From Woeseiaceae bacterium (lineage in GTDB: Bacteria > Pseudomonadota > Gammaproteobacteria > Steroidobacterales > Woeseiaceae): 64,000 bases of DNA. The notes under the pieces were generated by a model. It did no database searches. It worked only from the letters and a program-made list of their open reading frames with translations, and was not told the DNA's origin. The translations under genes and the position numbers were made by a program. Location: contig JAJFKT010000012.1 in assembly GCA_021773075.1 (NCBI GenBank), positions 186,001 to 250,000 of the forward strand, written 5' to 3'. Shown piece by piece: positions 46,140 through 55,474 of this stretch (its first letter is position 1; the number at the start of each line of letters is the position of its first letter).

Positions 46140-47906
46140 ATGGCTGGATTAATCCCTCAGGACTTTATTGATGATCTGATCGCAAGAGCAGATATCGTCG
46201 AGGTTGTCGGGCGTAGAATCCAACTCAAAAAGGCGGGTCGCGAATTCAAAGCCTGCTGCCCTTTTCACGGTGAAAAAACACCCTCATTTACGGTCAGTCC
46301 TGGCAAGGGCTTCTATCACTGTTTCGGCTGTGGTGCACATGGCACCGCGATCGGCTTTCTCATGGAATTTGACCACTTGAGCTTCGTCGAGTCGATTGAG
46401 TCGCTCGCTGGCGCGATGGGCGTAGATGTCCCAAGAAGCGAAAGCGACCAGCCGGCGCGTCGCTATGATGAGCTGTTTTCACTGATGGACACGGTCGCGC
46501 GGCACTGGCAGTCCTGCCTCAAGGACTCACCCGAAGCGGTCGAGTATCTTAAGAAACGCCGCATCGACGGCGCCACGGCAAAACGTTACGGCATCGGCTA
46601 TGCGCCAGATGGCTGGAGCAACGTGCTCGACAAGTTTGGCAAGTCTGAGGAGGCAACAGAGCGCTTGCTCGCCACAGGCCTCATTATTCGCAAGGACAAT
46701 GGTAAGCATTACGACCGCTTCCGCGATCGCATCATGTTCCCCATTCGTGATTCGCGCGGGCGCACTATCGGCTTCGGCGGACGAACGATGGGCGATGGCG
46801 AACCGAAGTACCTGAATTCGCCGGAAACGGTGTTGTTTCATAAAGGCCGCGAGCTATATGGCTTGTACGAATCCCGGCAAGCGATACGGCACATCGAGCG
46901 CCTGGTTGTGGTTGAAGGCTATATGGATGCCGTGGCGTTGGCCCGAAACGGCATCGACTTCGCGGTGGCTACGCTGGGTACAGCGACAACCGGTGAGCAT
47001 CTGAATCGACTTTTCAGGCTCACAGAAAACGCCTATTTCTCATTCGACGGTGATCGCGCGGGGAAAAAGGCTGCCTGGCGAGCGCTGGAAAACGCCTTGC
47101 CGCAAGTACGCGAGGGAAGACAGATTCGATTCGTGTTCTTGCCCGACGGCCACGATCCGGATTCATTCGTTAACGAGAACGGCGCCGCTGTGTTCGTGGA
47201 AATGCTGGATACCGGATTGCCGTTGTCGGAATTCCTGATTCAGGAGCTGAGTAGTCAGGTCGACATGGAGACCATTGACGGCCGCGCCCGATTGGCCGAA
47301 ATCGCCCGCCCACTCGTTAATAAGATTCCAACGGGTGTTTATCGGGAGTTACTAATTGAAAGCCTGGCTGAAGCCGTCGGGTTGACGGGAATAAAGCTTG
47401 AGAAATTGCTGGCCGACAGCGCACCGCGGGATTCAGCAGCGAAGACTCATGCAACAACAGAGAGGTTCAAAGTCAGGAAGCATTCTGGTGCCGGGCAACC
47501 ATCAGTGGTGAGGCGCGCCATTACGCTCGTCCTGAACAATCCGGCGGCAGCTATAAAGCTAAATATTGAAGACCTGACCGGCGTGCAACGGGCTGGCGTT
47601 GATTTATTGGCGGCCCTCATTGAAACCGTGCAGGCGCAGCCCAATATAACGACCGCTGGGTTGCTGGAGCACTGGCGACACGATGAGCAGGGGCGACATT
47701 TGGGAAAACTCGCCGCCGCTGATGTGCCCATGGACGACGAATTTGACGCCGTAGCTGAGTTAACAGAATGCCTGCAGCAGCTGGCGCAGGCCGGACGCAA
47801 AGAGAGAATAGAACATCTTATTGAAAAACAAGAGCTTACTGGGCTTTCCGATATTGAGAAAGGTGAGCTCACGGCGTTACTGGCAGGCGCTAAACCCAAG
47901 AAATAA
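46140..47906 (+). CDS. dnaG: DNA primase
   Basis: A 588-residue primase that lays RNA primers at the replication fork. The N-terminal CHC2 zinc site (CPFHGEKTPSF, then FHCFGCGAHG-like YHCFGCG) lies at about residues 40-65. The TOPRIM catalytic core has VVVEGYMDAV and FDGDRAGKKAA. The C-terminal helicase-binding domain is helical. The gene lies between the yqeY-like gene and rpoD, the standard order. Confidence 0.97.
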   Translation: MAGLIPQDFIDDLIARADIVEVVGRRIQLKKAGREFKACCPFHGEKTPSFTVSPGKGFYHCFGCGAHGTAIGFLMEFDHLSFVESIESLAGAMGVDVPRSESDQPARRYDELFSLMDTVARHWQSCLKDSPEAVEYLKKRRIDGATAKRYGIGYAPDGWSNVLDKFGKSEEATERLLATGLIIRKDNGKHYDRFRDRIMFPIRDSRGRTIGFGGRTMGDGEPKYLNSPETVLFHKGRELYGLYESRQAIRHIERLVVVEGYMDAVALARNGIDFAVATLGTATTGEHLNRLFRLTENAYFSFDGDRAGKKAAWRALENALPQVREGRQIRFVFLPDGHDPDSFVNENGAAVFVEMLDTGLPLSEFLIQELSSQVDMETIDGRARLAEIARPLVNKIPTGVYRELLIESLAEAVGLTGIKLEKLLADSAPRDSAAKTHATTERFKVRKHSGAGQPSVVRRAITLVLNNPAAAIKLNIEDLTGVQRAGVDLLAALIETVQAQPNITTAGLLEHWRHDEQGRHLGKLAAADVPMDDEFDAVAELTECLQQLAQAGRKERIEHLIEKQELTGLSDIEKGELTALLAGAKPKK

Positions 47907-47974
47907 TGCTAGATTGGCCTCTTTCAAAAGAGTAGAATTGATCGTTTGCATCTTTTACCCGTAGGGATTTTGTC

Positions 47975-49789
47975 TTGACCGAAAAAAGCACACCAGTCGC
48001 AGTAAGCGCACAAGCCAAGCAGCTCAGAGAATTGATAGGCCGCGGTAAAGAACAAGGCTATCTTACGTACGCCGAAGTCAACGACCACTTGCCGAACGAC
48101 ATCGTCGATCCGGAGCAAATCGAAGATATCGTTAACATGATTAACGATATGGGCATCGCGGTGCACGAGAAAGCACCGGACGTGGAATCCATCACCTTGT
48201 CTGACGCTACGGCGACGGACGACGACGGTGCCGAAGAAGCAGAAGCCGCGCTCGCAAGCGTCGACGCCGAGTTTGGCAGGACGACCGACCCCGTGCGAAT
48301 GTACATGCGCGAGATGGGAACCGTCGAGCTGCTTACGCGGCAGGGCGAAATCGAAATCGCCAAACGCATCGAAGCCGGACTCAATCAGGTCAAGTACCAC
48401 ATGGTGCATTTCCCACCGACCGTTGAGGCGCTGCTCGAAGTTGCCGATCGCGTGATCGGTGGCGAGACCCGTATGCAGGATTTCGTTGTCGGCTTTATCG
48501 ACCCGAACGAGCCTGACGAGATCAAGCCGCCTGCACCGAAGACAGATGATGATGATGATGAGGTCATCGACACTGGTCCGGATCCCGATGAAGTCAAAGC
48601 GCGCGTCAAAGTCATTCGCCGCCACTTTAACCGGGGCATGAAGTACCTCGACAAGTACGGCTTTAAAGACAAGCGTACGATCAAGGCACTCTCGGAAATG
48701 GCCGACCAGATCATGGAGCTTAAGCTCGCGCCAAAATTGTTCGACGCACTGGTTCGCAATCTGCGCGACGTTGTCTCGATCATTCGCAGCCAGGAACGCA
48801 TGGTTATGCAGATCTGTGTTCGCGATGCCGGCATGCCACGCAAAGATTTCCTTTCGAGCTTTCCGAAAAGCGAAACCGATTACGGCTGGATCGAGAAGCA
48901 TATTCGCGCCAAGCGCAAACATTCTTCGATTCTTGCGAAGCTCAGAGACGATGTTCTACGTTGCCAGCGCAAGCTGATCGCTGTTGAGGTCGCAACTCGG
49001 CTGAGCATTGCCGAGATCAAGGAAATTAATCGTCAGATGTCGATCGGCGAGGCAAAAGCTCGCCGTGCGAAGAAAGAGATGGTTGAAGCCAACCTGCGAC
49101 TGGTTATTTCTATTGCTAAGAAATACACCAACCGTGGCCTGCAGTTCCTGGACCTCATTCAGGAAGGCAACATCGGCTTGATGAAGGCAGTAGACAAGTT
49201 CGAGTACCGGCGCGGGTACAAATTCTCTACCTATGCGACCTGGTGGATTCGTCAGGCCATCACACGTTCAATTGCAGATCAGGCCCGAACTATTCGTATC
49301 CCGGTCCACATGATCGAAACAATCAACAAACTGAACCGTATCTCGCGACAGATGCTTCAGGAAATGGGCCGTGAGCCGCTGCCCGATGAACTGGCAGAGC
49401 GTATGGAAATGCCGGAAGACAAGGTTCGCAAAGTACTTAAGATTGCTAAAGAGCCGATTTCGATGGAAACACCGATCGGTGATGACGAAGATTCACATCT
49501 CGGCGATTTCATCGAAGACCAGACTGTACATTCACCGGTCGACTCTGCGACGACATCGGGCCTGAAGGAAACCACGCATTCTGTACTGGCCGGTCTGACG
49601 CCACGCGAGGCGAAAGTCTTGCGCATGCGCTTCGGAATTGACATGAATACTGACCACACTCTGGAAGAAGTTGGTAAGCAGTTCGACGTAACGCGCGAGC
49701 GCATTCGGCAGATTGAGGCGAAGGCGCTGCGCAAGCTGCGGCATCCGACGCGTTCAGATCAGCTGCGCAGCTTCCTGCTGGAGGATTAG
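47975..49789 (+). CDS. rpoD: RNA polymerase sigma factor RpoD (sigma-70)
   Basis: The 604-residue housekeeping sigma factor. Region 1.1 ([18 protein letters not shown]), region 1.2 ([21 protein letters not shown]), an acidic non-conserved region, region 2 ([38 protein letters not shown] and the [10 protein letters not shown] -10 helix), region 3 and region 4 ([29 protein letters not shown]) are all present. The start is a TTG at 47975 with GTAGGGA upstream; there is no suitable ATG before region 1.1. The tRNA-Ile2 gene begins 9 bp after the stop. Confidence 0.97.
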   Translation: MTEKSTPVAVSAQAKQLRELIGRGKEQGYLTYAEVNDHLPNDIVDPEQIEDIVNMINDMGIAVHEKAPDVESITLSDATATDDDGAEEAEAALASVDAEFGRTTDPVRMYMREMGTVELLTRQGEIEIAKRIEAGLNQVKYHMVHFPPTVEALLEVADRVIGGETRMQDFVVGFIDPNEPDEIKPPAPKTDDDDDEVIDTGPDPDEVKARVKVIRRHFNRGMKYLDKYGFKDKRTIKALSEMADQIMELKLAPKLFDALVRNLRDVVSIIRSQERMVMQICVRDAGMPRKDFLSSFPKSETDYGWIEKHIRAKRKHSSILAKLRDDVLRCQRKLIAVEVATRLSIAEIKEINRQMSIGEAKARRAKKEMVEANLRLVISIAKKYTNRGLQFLDLIQEGNIGLMKAVDKFEYRRGYKFSTYATWWIRQAITRSIADQARTIRIPVHMIETINKLNRISRQMLQEMGREPLPDELAERMEMPEDKVRKVLKIAKEPISMETPIGDDEDSHLGDFIEDQTVHSPVDSATTSGLKETTHSVLAGLTPREAKVLRMRFGIDMNTDHTLEEVGKQFDVTRERIRQIEAKALRKLRHPTRSDQLRSFLLED

Positions 49790-49798
49790 GAGCTTTAC

Positions 49799-49875
<77 letters not shown>

Positions 49876-49905
49876 TTTTTCTTATCCAGCACGTTTCAAG
49901 ATGCT

Positions 49906-49945
49906 CAGAATCAGTCATTAAGTGCTGATTTCTGGGCTTTTTTTT
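49906..49945 (+). terminator. Rho-independent terminator downstream of the tRNA
   Basis: CAGAATCAG pairs with CTGATTTCTG (one bulge), then GGGC and eight T's. It lies inside the island and would now end the rpoD-tRNA transcript. Confidence 0.7.
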
Positions 49946-49989
49946 GCCCAATAGCTTTCCGATTGTTTCATTGTGTTGCGTAACTGAGT

Positions 49990-50008
49990 GGGGTACCTTC
50001 AGTGGTAC
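49990..50008. promoter_or_regulatory. Possible integrase arm-type sites near attL
   Basis: GGGGTAC-N5-GTGGTAC, two units 12 bp apart. The same arrangement (GGGGTAC-N5-GGGGTAT) recurs at 57091-57109 near attR, both preceded by a CTGAGT-like flank, and an inverted copy GTGGGGTAT lies at 50029-50037. Confidence 0.5.
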
Positions 50009-50137
50009 GACGCCACCCCCGGTAAGAAATACCCCACCGGGCCACTGAGACCCACAGAGGTTAAATACAATGCAATTTTCAATGATGCGGATGGCATTCC
50101 GCGACGCACCCGTGCGTGATTTTCACGGCGGTGCAAC

Positions 50138-51307
50138 ATGCTGACTGATTCCAAGATTCGGGCGGCGAAGCCCAAACCAAAACCTTTCAAGCTCTATGAT
50201 CAAAAAGGTTTGTACATGCTTGTCACGCCGTCGGGCGGGAGACTTTGGAGATTGAAATACCACTTGCACGGTCGAGAGCGTGGTATGGCGCTTGGCAAGT
50301 ACCCAGAAGTCCGGCTACCGAAAGCACGACAGCGACGGGATGACGCACGCAAACTTTTGGCCGACGGAATCAATCCTGCCGCAGCAAGGCGCGCTGAAAA
50401 ACGCGCTGTAGGAAATACGCTTAAAGCGATTGCGCTGGAGTTTCTTGAAAAACAGGGATGTCAAAAAGATAAGCGACGCCTTGAGATGTACGTTTTCCCC
50501 GCAATTGGCGATATGCCTATCACGACGGTTACCACGGCCGACCTGCTTGCCTGTCTACGACGCATTGAGCAACGCGGTACGCACGAAACCGCGCACAGGA
50601 CACGGTCGATATGTGGCCGGATATTTCGATTCGCGATTGCGACAGATCGCGCCGAACGCGACGTCGCCGCAGACCTGAAGGGCGCATTAACACCCGTGAA
50701 GACTCGGCATTTTCCAGCGCTGACCAAACCAGCCGACGTCGCCGCCCTGCTCCGCGCAATCAGCGACTTTGAGGCATTGCCAACCATTCAGTTGGCGCTT
50801 CGCCTCGCGCCTTATGTATTTGTTCGTCCAGGCGAATTGAGGGCGGCGGAGTGGGCCGAGTTCGAGGGCGACTTGTGGCGCATTCCGGCTGAGAAAATGA
50901 AAATGGATCGAGCACATAGCGTTCCGCTCTCTCTGCAGGCGCGAGCGATCGTTGATGAGTTGAGGCAATGGAGTGGCGACAGCCGATACCTGTTCCCAAA
51001 CGTTCGCTCCAAAGATCGCTGCATGAGCGAAAACACTCTGAACGCGGCGTTGCGTCGCATGGGTTACGGGAAGGAGCAATTGTGTGCGCACGGATTTCGG
51101 ACCACTGCATCCACCCTGTTGAACGAGATGAGTTGGCGACCAGATGTCATCGAATTGCAGCTGGCCCACAAAGATTCGTCAGTACGAGCCATTTACAACC
51201 GGTCGGAACTGATTCCGGAACGTATCGAAATGATGCAGGCGTGGGCTGACTACCTCGATGAACTTCGCGACGGCTCAAACGTCGTCGCAATTCGTGCTCG
51301 TTGCTGA
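50138..51307 (+). CDS. P4-family tyrosine recombinase/integrase
   Basis: A 389-residue integrase. The N-terminal DUF4102-type arm-binding domain (LTDSKIRAAKPK, YDQKGLYMLVTPSGGRLWRLKY) is followed by a core-binding SAM-like domain. The catalytic domain has the first Arg in RPGELRAAEW, the H-x2-R in HGFRTTAS and the nucleophile Tyr in YNRSELIPERI. It recombines attP with the tRNA-Ile2 3' end. The gene begins 262 bp past the tRNA, as is usual for P4-like islands. All catalytic residues appear intact. Confidence 0.94.
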   Translation: MLTDSKIRAAKPKPKPFKLYDQKGLYMLVTPSGGRLWRLKYHLHGRERGMALGKYPEVRLPKARQRRDDARKLLADGINPAAARRAEKRAVGNTLKAIALEFLEKQGCQKDKRRLEMYVFPAIGDMPITTVTTADLLACLRRIEQRGTHETAHRTRSICGRIFRFAIATDRAERDVAADLKGALTPVKTRHFPALTKPADVAALLRAISDFEALPTIQLALRLAPYVFVRPGELRAAEWAEFEGDLWRIPAEKMKMDRAHSVPLSLQARAIVDELRQWSGDSRYLFPNVRSKDRCMSENTLNAALRRMGYGKEQLCAHGFRTTASTLLNEMSWRPDVIELQLAHKDSSVRAIYNRSELIPERIEMMQAWADYLDELRDGSNVVAIRARC

Positions 51308-51357
51308 AATCTCTTGAAACATCTACCGCGTTATGTAAAATAGAACTTGTAGCCATT

Positions 51358-51451
51358 GTCCCCGATTCTCGGGGACGACTTAACCGGCCCACAGAAATAC
51401 GGCTGTGGTGCCTCTAAGGATGACCGATCTCTCTGCGACTGCGCTGCAGTC
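51358..51451 (+). promoter_or_regulatory. Three consecutive hairpins between integrase and alpA-like gene
   Basis: Perfect stems GTCCCCGA/TCGGGGAC (51358-51376), CCACAG/CTGTGG (51389-51408) and GACTGC/GCAGTC (51437-51451). The first may terminate the integrase transcript. Together they could form a structured leader of the alpA-like gene. Confidence 0.45.
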
Positions 51452-51482
51452 GTGTGGATTCGTTTGACTATGAGGTACTTGA

Positions 51483-51683
51483 ATGCAAAACGATGTGGAC
51501 CGCTTAATCAGCGTCAAAGAGGTTGCCCACCTCACAACGCTATCGCGCACCGCGCTTTGGCGGCTGGAAAAAGACGGCAAATTCCCAGATCGAGTTCGTG
51601 TCACCGAAAGGTGCGTCGCGTGGCGTCTTTCCGACGTACTTAGTTGGATCGAGACCCGGCAACGGGTTGCGGACGATGCTTAA
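51483..51683 (+). CDS. AlpA-family transcriptional regulator
   Basis: A 66-residue winged-helix DNA-binding protein. LISVKEVAHLTTLSRTALWRLEKDGKFP is the AlpA helix-turn-helix, and the C-terminal WRLSDVLSWIETRQ is the family ending. AlpA proteins control integrase or excision functions in P4-like elements, and this position after the integrase is typical. The start ATG closely follows a structured leader. Confidence 0.85.
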   Translation: MQNDVDRLISVKEVAHLTTLSRTALWRLEKDGKFPDRVRVTERCVAWRLSDVLSWIETRQRVADDA

Positions 51684-51802
51684 CGTTAAAGGACGCGGCC
51701 GAGTGAACGACCGCGCCCAGTATTCCAACGCCCCACAGAGTCCGAGGTTACGACGCCACCGGCTCCAAGCGCGGAACGGACCAATGGTACAGGAGGTGGG
51801 CG

Positions 51803-52474
51803 ATGGCTGAGAAATCTCCTTACCGACTAACGCTCCGTTACTTCGGGGAATTACACGGCATGAAACAACCGATTCGGATACCAAAGCTGACCTATACGAG
51901 AAGCGACCTTGTGCTCCAACCGTGGTTCAAAGGTCTTACAAACGCCGAGCAGCGAGCGACCCTCATATTGGAACGTTGGTGCGGGCTGGAGGCCGGGAGC
52001 GTACCTGACAGCAAACGATGGCTACGAAAGCACATCGGATGTAACGAACGTGTGATCGAGTCACTGATGGCTTCGGGAATTGTCGTCCGATTCTTGCCTA
52101 ACCTCACTGCGACGGTGGTCGGCAAGTACCAACTGGCGTGTTCGCGTTTGGGCACGAAGCATGAACAGGTGGAAACGAAGCGTACCCACACGGGAACACC
52201 GAAACGAGGCAAATCAGGGACCTATGGACACAGATTAGGAATAATGAATAACGCACGCGCCCCCTCCTCCGCTTTAGGCGGGTCGGCGCGGCGCTTGGGA
52301 GACGTTGCGGAAGCCTTCGAGTGGGCAACTACGAAGGGGCGGATTGAACAGCTCGTGCGCGACGGAAAGAACGTAGCTGAAACGAGAATGGTGCTGGCAA
52401 TGACACTTCCCGAAAGCTATGTCGATGATTGCATGGCGCGATATGAACTGGAGACGAAAAATGACGCCGAGTGA
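51803..52474 (+). CDS. Phage-satellite protein, possible replication-module component
   Basis: A 223-residue protein not recognised with certainty. The first 110 residues (LQPWFKGLTNAEQRATLILERWCGLEAGSVPDSKRWL... ERVIESLMASGIV) resemble the pattern of DUF1376-type replisome organiser domains: one short recruitment domain followed by a low-complexity linker rich in Lys, Thr and Gly. The C-terminus has a small helical unit. It overlaps the following gene by 14 bp. A role in island replication is a guess. Confidence 0.6.
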   Translation: MAEKSPYRLTLRYFGELHGMKQPIRIPKLTYTRSDLVLQPWFKGLTNAEQRATLILERWCGLEAGSVPDSKRWLRKHIGCNERVIESLMASGIVVRFLPNLTATVVGKYQLACSRLGTKHEQVETKRTHTGTPKRGKSGTYGHRLGIMNNARAPSSALGGSARRLGDVAEAFEWATTKGRIEQLVRDGKNVAETRMVLAMTLPESYVDDCMARYELETKNDAE

Positions 52475-52769
52475 AGCACAACAGTTAATACAGAGACTGG
52501 TTGGGATTGTAGAGACACGAGGACGCCCTCACCTGACCATCGACTCCGCCGCCGGCTACTGCCTTGACGATCTCACTGACGAGCAATTTGGTTTAGCGAT
52601 TCGCTGGTTCTTGCTGATCGCTTCATTTGGATATTCGACTGAAGAGGCTTCCCGGTTTGAGCTTGGAAAAAATGTGGATCGAAACGGACGGAAGATCGAA
52701 CCAAAAAAGGGCGCGATGGATAAGACTGCCTATGACGCGAGGCTCGATGGACCAGCTCAGCTCCACTGA
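52461..52769 (+). CDS. Small hypothetical protein of the island
   Basis: About 102 residues from the ATG at 52461, which overlaps the previous gene's end. The sequence is helical (TPSEAQQLIQRLVGIVETRG..., DLTDEQFGLAIRWFLLIASFGYSTEEASRF) with no recognised domain. Overlap with the preceding gene suggests they form a pair. Confidence 0.55.
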   Translation: MTPSEAQQLIQRLVGIVETRGRPHLTIDSAAGYCLDDLTDEQFGLAIRWFLLIASFGYSTEEASRFELGKNVDRNGRKIEPKKGAMDKTAYDARLDGPAQLH

Positions 52770-52840
52770 GATCGTGATGCCATCAACTTGCGTCCGACGC
52801 AATCTCAATTGCAGCGCCGCCACCATGTGAGACGCGATTT

Positions 52841-53287
52841 ATGCCTCGACGGACAAAGCTAACACCCGACCTGCAAGAACGAATTCTGAACATGATTCGT
52901 CTCGGCAATTACCGCAATGTGGCGGCGCAGGCGGTCGGGATCGCGCCTGAGACGTTTTCCCGCTGGATGAGCCGCCCTCGGGACCCGTATCGTCAATTTC
53001 GTCAAGCGGTAGAGCAAGCAGAAGCGATGGCTGAGGTCTCGATGGTAGCTCTCATCGCGAAGGCCGCACGAGATGATCCTAAGTACGCGTTACAGTATCT
53101 CGCGCGGAAAGCTCCTGAACGCTGGGCGCAGCGAAAATTCGACGGCACATTGGGTGCGGACGGAAAACCAACAGAACCAGCCAGTGGTGTACTCGTCGTA
53201 CCTGGACTTATCAATGAGGACGACTGGGCCGAGTTGGCCCAGCGATACAAGAAATTCCAACCGACGGCTGAAGAAGCCGCCGATTAA
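52841..53287 (+). CDS. HTH protein resembling phage terminase small subunit
   Basis: A 148-residue protein. The N-terminal HTH (TPDLQERILNMIRLGNYRNVAAQAVGIAPETFSRWMSR) is followed by a helical region (YRQFRQAVEQAEAMAEVSMVALIAKAARDDPKYALQYLARKAPERWA) of the kind found in terminase small subunits and related recognition proteins. No large terminase gene follows; the next 115 bp hold only a short plausible coding remnant. It may help packaging by a helper phage or simply bind DNA. Confidence 0.7.
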   Translation: MPRRTKLTPDLQERILNMIRLGNYRNVAAQAVGIAPETFSRWMSRPRDPYRQFRQAVEQAEAMAEVSMVALIAKAARDDPKYALQYLARKAPERWAQRKFDGTLGADGKPTEPASGVLVVPGLINEDDWAELAQRYKKFQPTAEEAAD

Positions 53288-53402
53288 GACGACTACCCAC
53301 AGCCAGCCGATCGGATGGTACGAATCGTCATTGGGCCGGCGGCGGCAATGTCGTCATTGACGACGACGCTCTCGAAGAATACAAGAAGACGAGAGACCGC
53401 TG
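53288..53402 (+). other. Short coding-like remnant after the terminase-like gene
   Basis: A frame ending at a TGA near 53402 reads GGGNVVIDDDALEEYKKTRDR, which looks protein-like, but it has no start codon of its own and does not join the upstream gene in frame. It may be the tail of a deleted gene. The call is weak. Confidence 0.25.
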
Positions 53403-53407
53403 AAAAT

Positions 53408-54481
53408 CTATGAGGAGTCTTCTGACTTGCCCTCTGACTCCACTGGCTCTTTCGGCCCAACTGTCATGCCAACGCCGTAAAGACCTTTCTTACCGGGCGG
53501 CTCAAGCGGTGGCAACGGCTCTCCAATTTTCGGAATTTGCGGATCGACTGCTTTGGCGATCTGATTCGCAAGGTTGTCTATTGTGTGATCTGGCCCATGT
53601 ACTATCGCAACGAAATCAGCAAGAACACGAGATTTCTCCTTCAGCCTCGAAGGACTAACCCCGACGCAGATCGGGATGATATTGACCGACTTTTCCGTGA
53701 TGTACTTTTGCATTATGGCGTCAAACTCGTACTCCGCGTACCTGTCGTTGTTCATCCAATTTTCGGTAATTACCGGCAAGAAGTAGTCTGTATCCTCCAG
53801 ACCTTGATCGAGGCTCTTCCTAAGCCGATCTCCTGGCTTCAACGATATTTCGTCATACCAGACTTGCATCTCCGGGCCGTTCATTTTGTGCGCCAGCTCT
53901 CGTACAAGCCCGTCTTTATCTGCCGAATCATGACCCAAGAATACGGTCGGTCTATCAATAAATTTCTGTATTTCCGTCACCCACTTGCCATCTCTAATGA
54001 TTAGCGAAAGACCGCTGGTTTCGTATAGCGCCACGAGTTTCTGTTTATCGTCGTCGCGAATCAGGTAGTGCGTGTAGAAAAATACTCGACCAGTGAACTT
54101 GCAGTCTCGCGTTGTCATTCGATGCTCTGGAAAGCTCTCGAAGTCCAGAAATCCCTCTTGCTTGATCGGAAACTTCCTCTCAAAAGGAGCAGACGTCGCA
54201 TAGTCTTCCGCTTGGTTCTGCACAAACTCGAATATGCCGGTCAGCCTATCGGGCGGAACAGTACTCGGAACCACAACGTCGATGAAACAGGCGTTTGATA
54301 TGAATCCGTACGTACAATTGATATCGAAATGATGATCGTCGTTCTTGCTCTCAACCGTGTGGCCCCAACTCACAACTCCTCCGAGCTTTAGCCGCTTTTC
54401 CCTCTGGTAGTGCCATACAAGCGGGTCCACATCATTCTCTTGTTCTTGCGAATCGGGCTGCTGTTCTTCGTCGGTTGTCAT
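53408..54481 (-). CDS. TIR-domain protein in the CBASS operon
   Basis: A 357-residue protein. The N-terminal 175 residues contain no recognised family. The C-terminal TIR domain begins at VFLGHDSADKDGLVRELAHKM and continues with VWYDEISLKPGDRLRKSLDQGLEDTDYFLPVITENWM, with the likely catalytic Glu after SLDQGL or in YDE, then the box-3-like YAEYEFDAIM. Bacterial TIR enzymes destroy NAD to stop infection. It is the third gene after the CD-NTase and patatin genes with a 51-bp gap, so it may be a second CBASS effector or an independent system. Confidence 0.82.
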   Translation of the reverse strand: MTTDEEQQPDSQEQENDVDPLVWHYQREKRLKLGGVVSWGHTVESKNDDHHFDINCTYGFISNACFIDVVVPSTVPPDRLTGIFEFVQNQAEDYATSAPFERKFPIKQEGFLDFESFPEHRMTTRDCKFTGRVFFYTHYLIRDDDKQKLVALYETSGLSLIIRDGKWVTEIQKFIDRPTVFLGHDSADKDGLVRELAHKMNGPEMQVWYDEISLKPGDRLRKSLDQGLEDTDYFLPVITENWMNNDRYAEYEFDAIMQKYITEKSVNIIPICVGVSPSRLKEKSRVLADFVAIVHGPDHTIDNLANQIAKAVDPQIPKIGEPLPPLEPPGKKGLYGVGMTVGPKEPVESEGKSEDSS

Positions 54482-54532
54482 GCTCTTATTCCCAATTTCC
54501 GCAAACCCACTGTGATTGTGTCCATGACTAAA

Positions 54533-55474
54533 CTAAGCCCGTGCCTCGAAAAACTCTCGAAGCTCCTGCTCCCTGGACTCGAATGACTTTCTACCCAATT
54601 GAAAAATCTTCTTCAGCTTTTCCGAGTCGGCCTCGACGAAATCTGTACGATAATTCACATCGGCAAACACATCGTCAATCCTTACCGTCCGAATATCGCC
54701 AAAAATAAGGGTTCGTAGCTCCTCAATCGTGTTCGAGCCTGTTTTGAGCAGCGTCATAAACGTTTGCAGCGGCGAAAGCCGTGCTGACACGCGCGAAACG
54801 ATTCTCGTCTTGCTCGGGTAGTTCCCTGTACCTATGCTAAGAACACGAATATCGTCCGGCGAAATACCCAGTGGCCCGAGCGCATCGGTAATTGCAAAAA
54901 GGGTCGGATTGTTCGCGACGAAACCACCGTCGATAACAACACGATCACCATGATTCGAGGTCTGAACTAACTTTTTCTTGAAGACGGGATAGGCCGCGCA
55001 TGAAGAGATAACCGCCTCTGAAATCGTGCAGCCGAACCCGGGCAGAAAGCTCCCGGCACTTCCGTGAGATTGATCCACCGTATTCTTGAAGACTATCGGC
55101 CGGTTGTATTCCAGATGTGTACCTACGATACCGATACCTATCAAGAACTCGTCGAACTTCTTCTCACCGAATACCTCGTCGGCATGGCGTTCCAAAGCTG
55201 CAGTCTTCGAACTCGGCAGCCACCGACTCATAACGTCGGGGGCGATTTCAAAATATCTGTCATGAATCGTCGTCTCTACGTCATCGCCAAGCGCCAACAT
55301 AGAAGCGATTATCGAGCCGGTGCTCGTTCCGAACGTAAGGTCGAATACTTCATGTAAAGGCTTATCCAGCATTCTTTCTATCTCGACGAGGACACCAAGC
55401 GTATAGACGCCGAGCGAGCCGCCCCCATCAAGTGACAAGATGTAATACGGCTTACTCAAGACCAGTTGTCCCAT
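54533..55474 (-). CDS. CapV-like patatin phospholipase, CBASS effector
   Basis: A 313-residue patatin-fold lipase. The oxyanion loop DGGGSLG lies at about residues 16-22, the nucleophile motif GTSTG at 49-53 (Ser51) and the catalytic Asp in VIDGGFVANNPT near 178. In CBASS this class of effector is switched on by the cyclic nucleotide from the neighbouring CD-NTase and degrades the cell membrane. Its start codon overlaps the CD-NTase gene by 19 bp, so expression is coupled. All catalytic residues are present. Confidence 0.9.
   Translation of the reverse strand: MGQLVLSKPYYILSLDGGGSLGVYTLGVLVEIERMLDKPLHEVFDLTFGTSTGSIIASMLALGDDVETTIHDRYFEIAPDVMSRWLPSSKTAALERHADEVFGEKKFDEFLIGIGIVGTHLEYNRPIVFKNTVDQSHGSAGSFLPGFGCTISEAVISSCAAYPVFKKKLVQTSNHGDRVVIDGGFVANNPTLFAITDALGPLGISPDDIRVLSIGTGNYPSKTRIVSRVSARLSPLQTFMTLLKTGSNTIEELRTLIFGDIRTVRIDDVFADVNYRTDFVEADSEKLKKIFQLGRKSFESREQELREFFEARA

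Noticed and set aside
47924-48922. 332-residue minus-strand frame
   Set aside because: It is the complement of rpoD regions 1-2.
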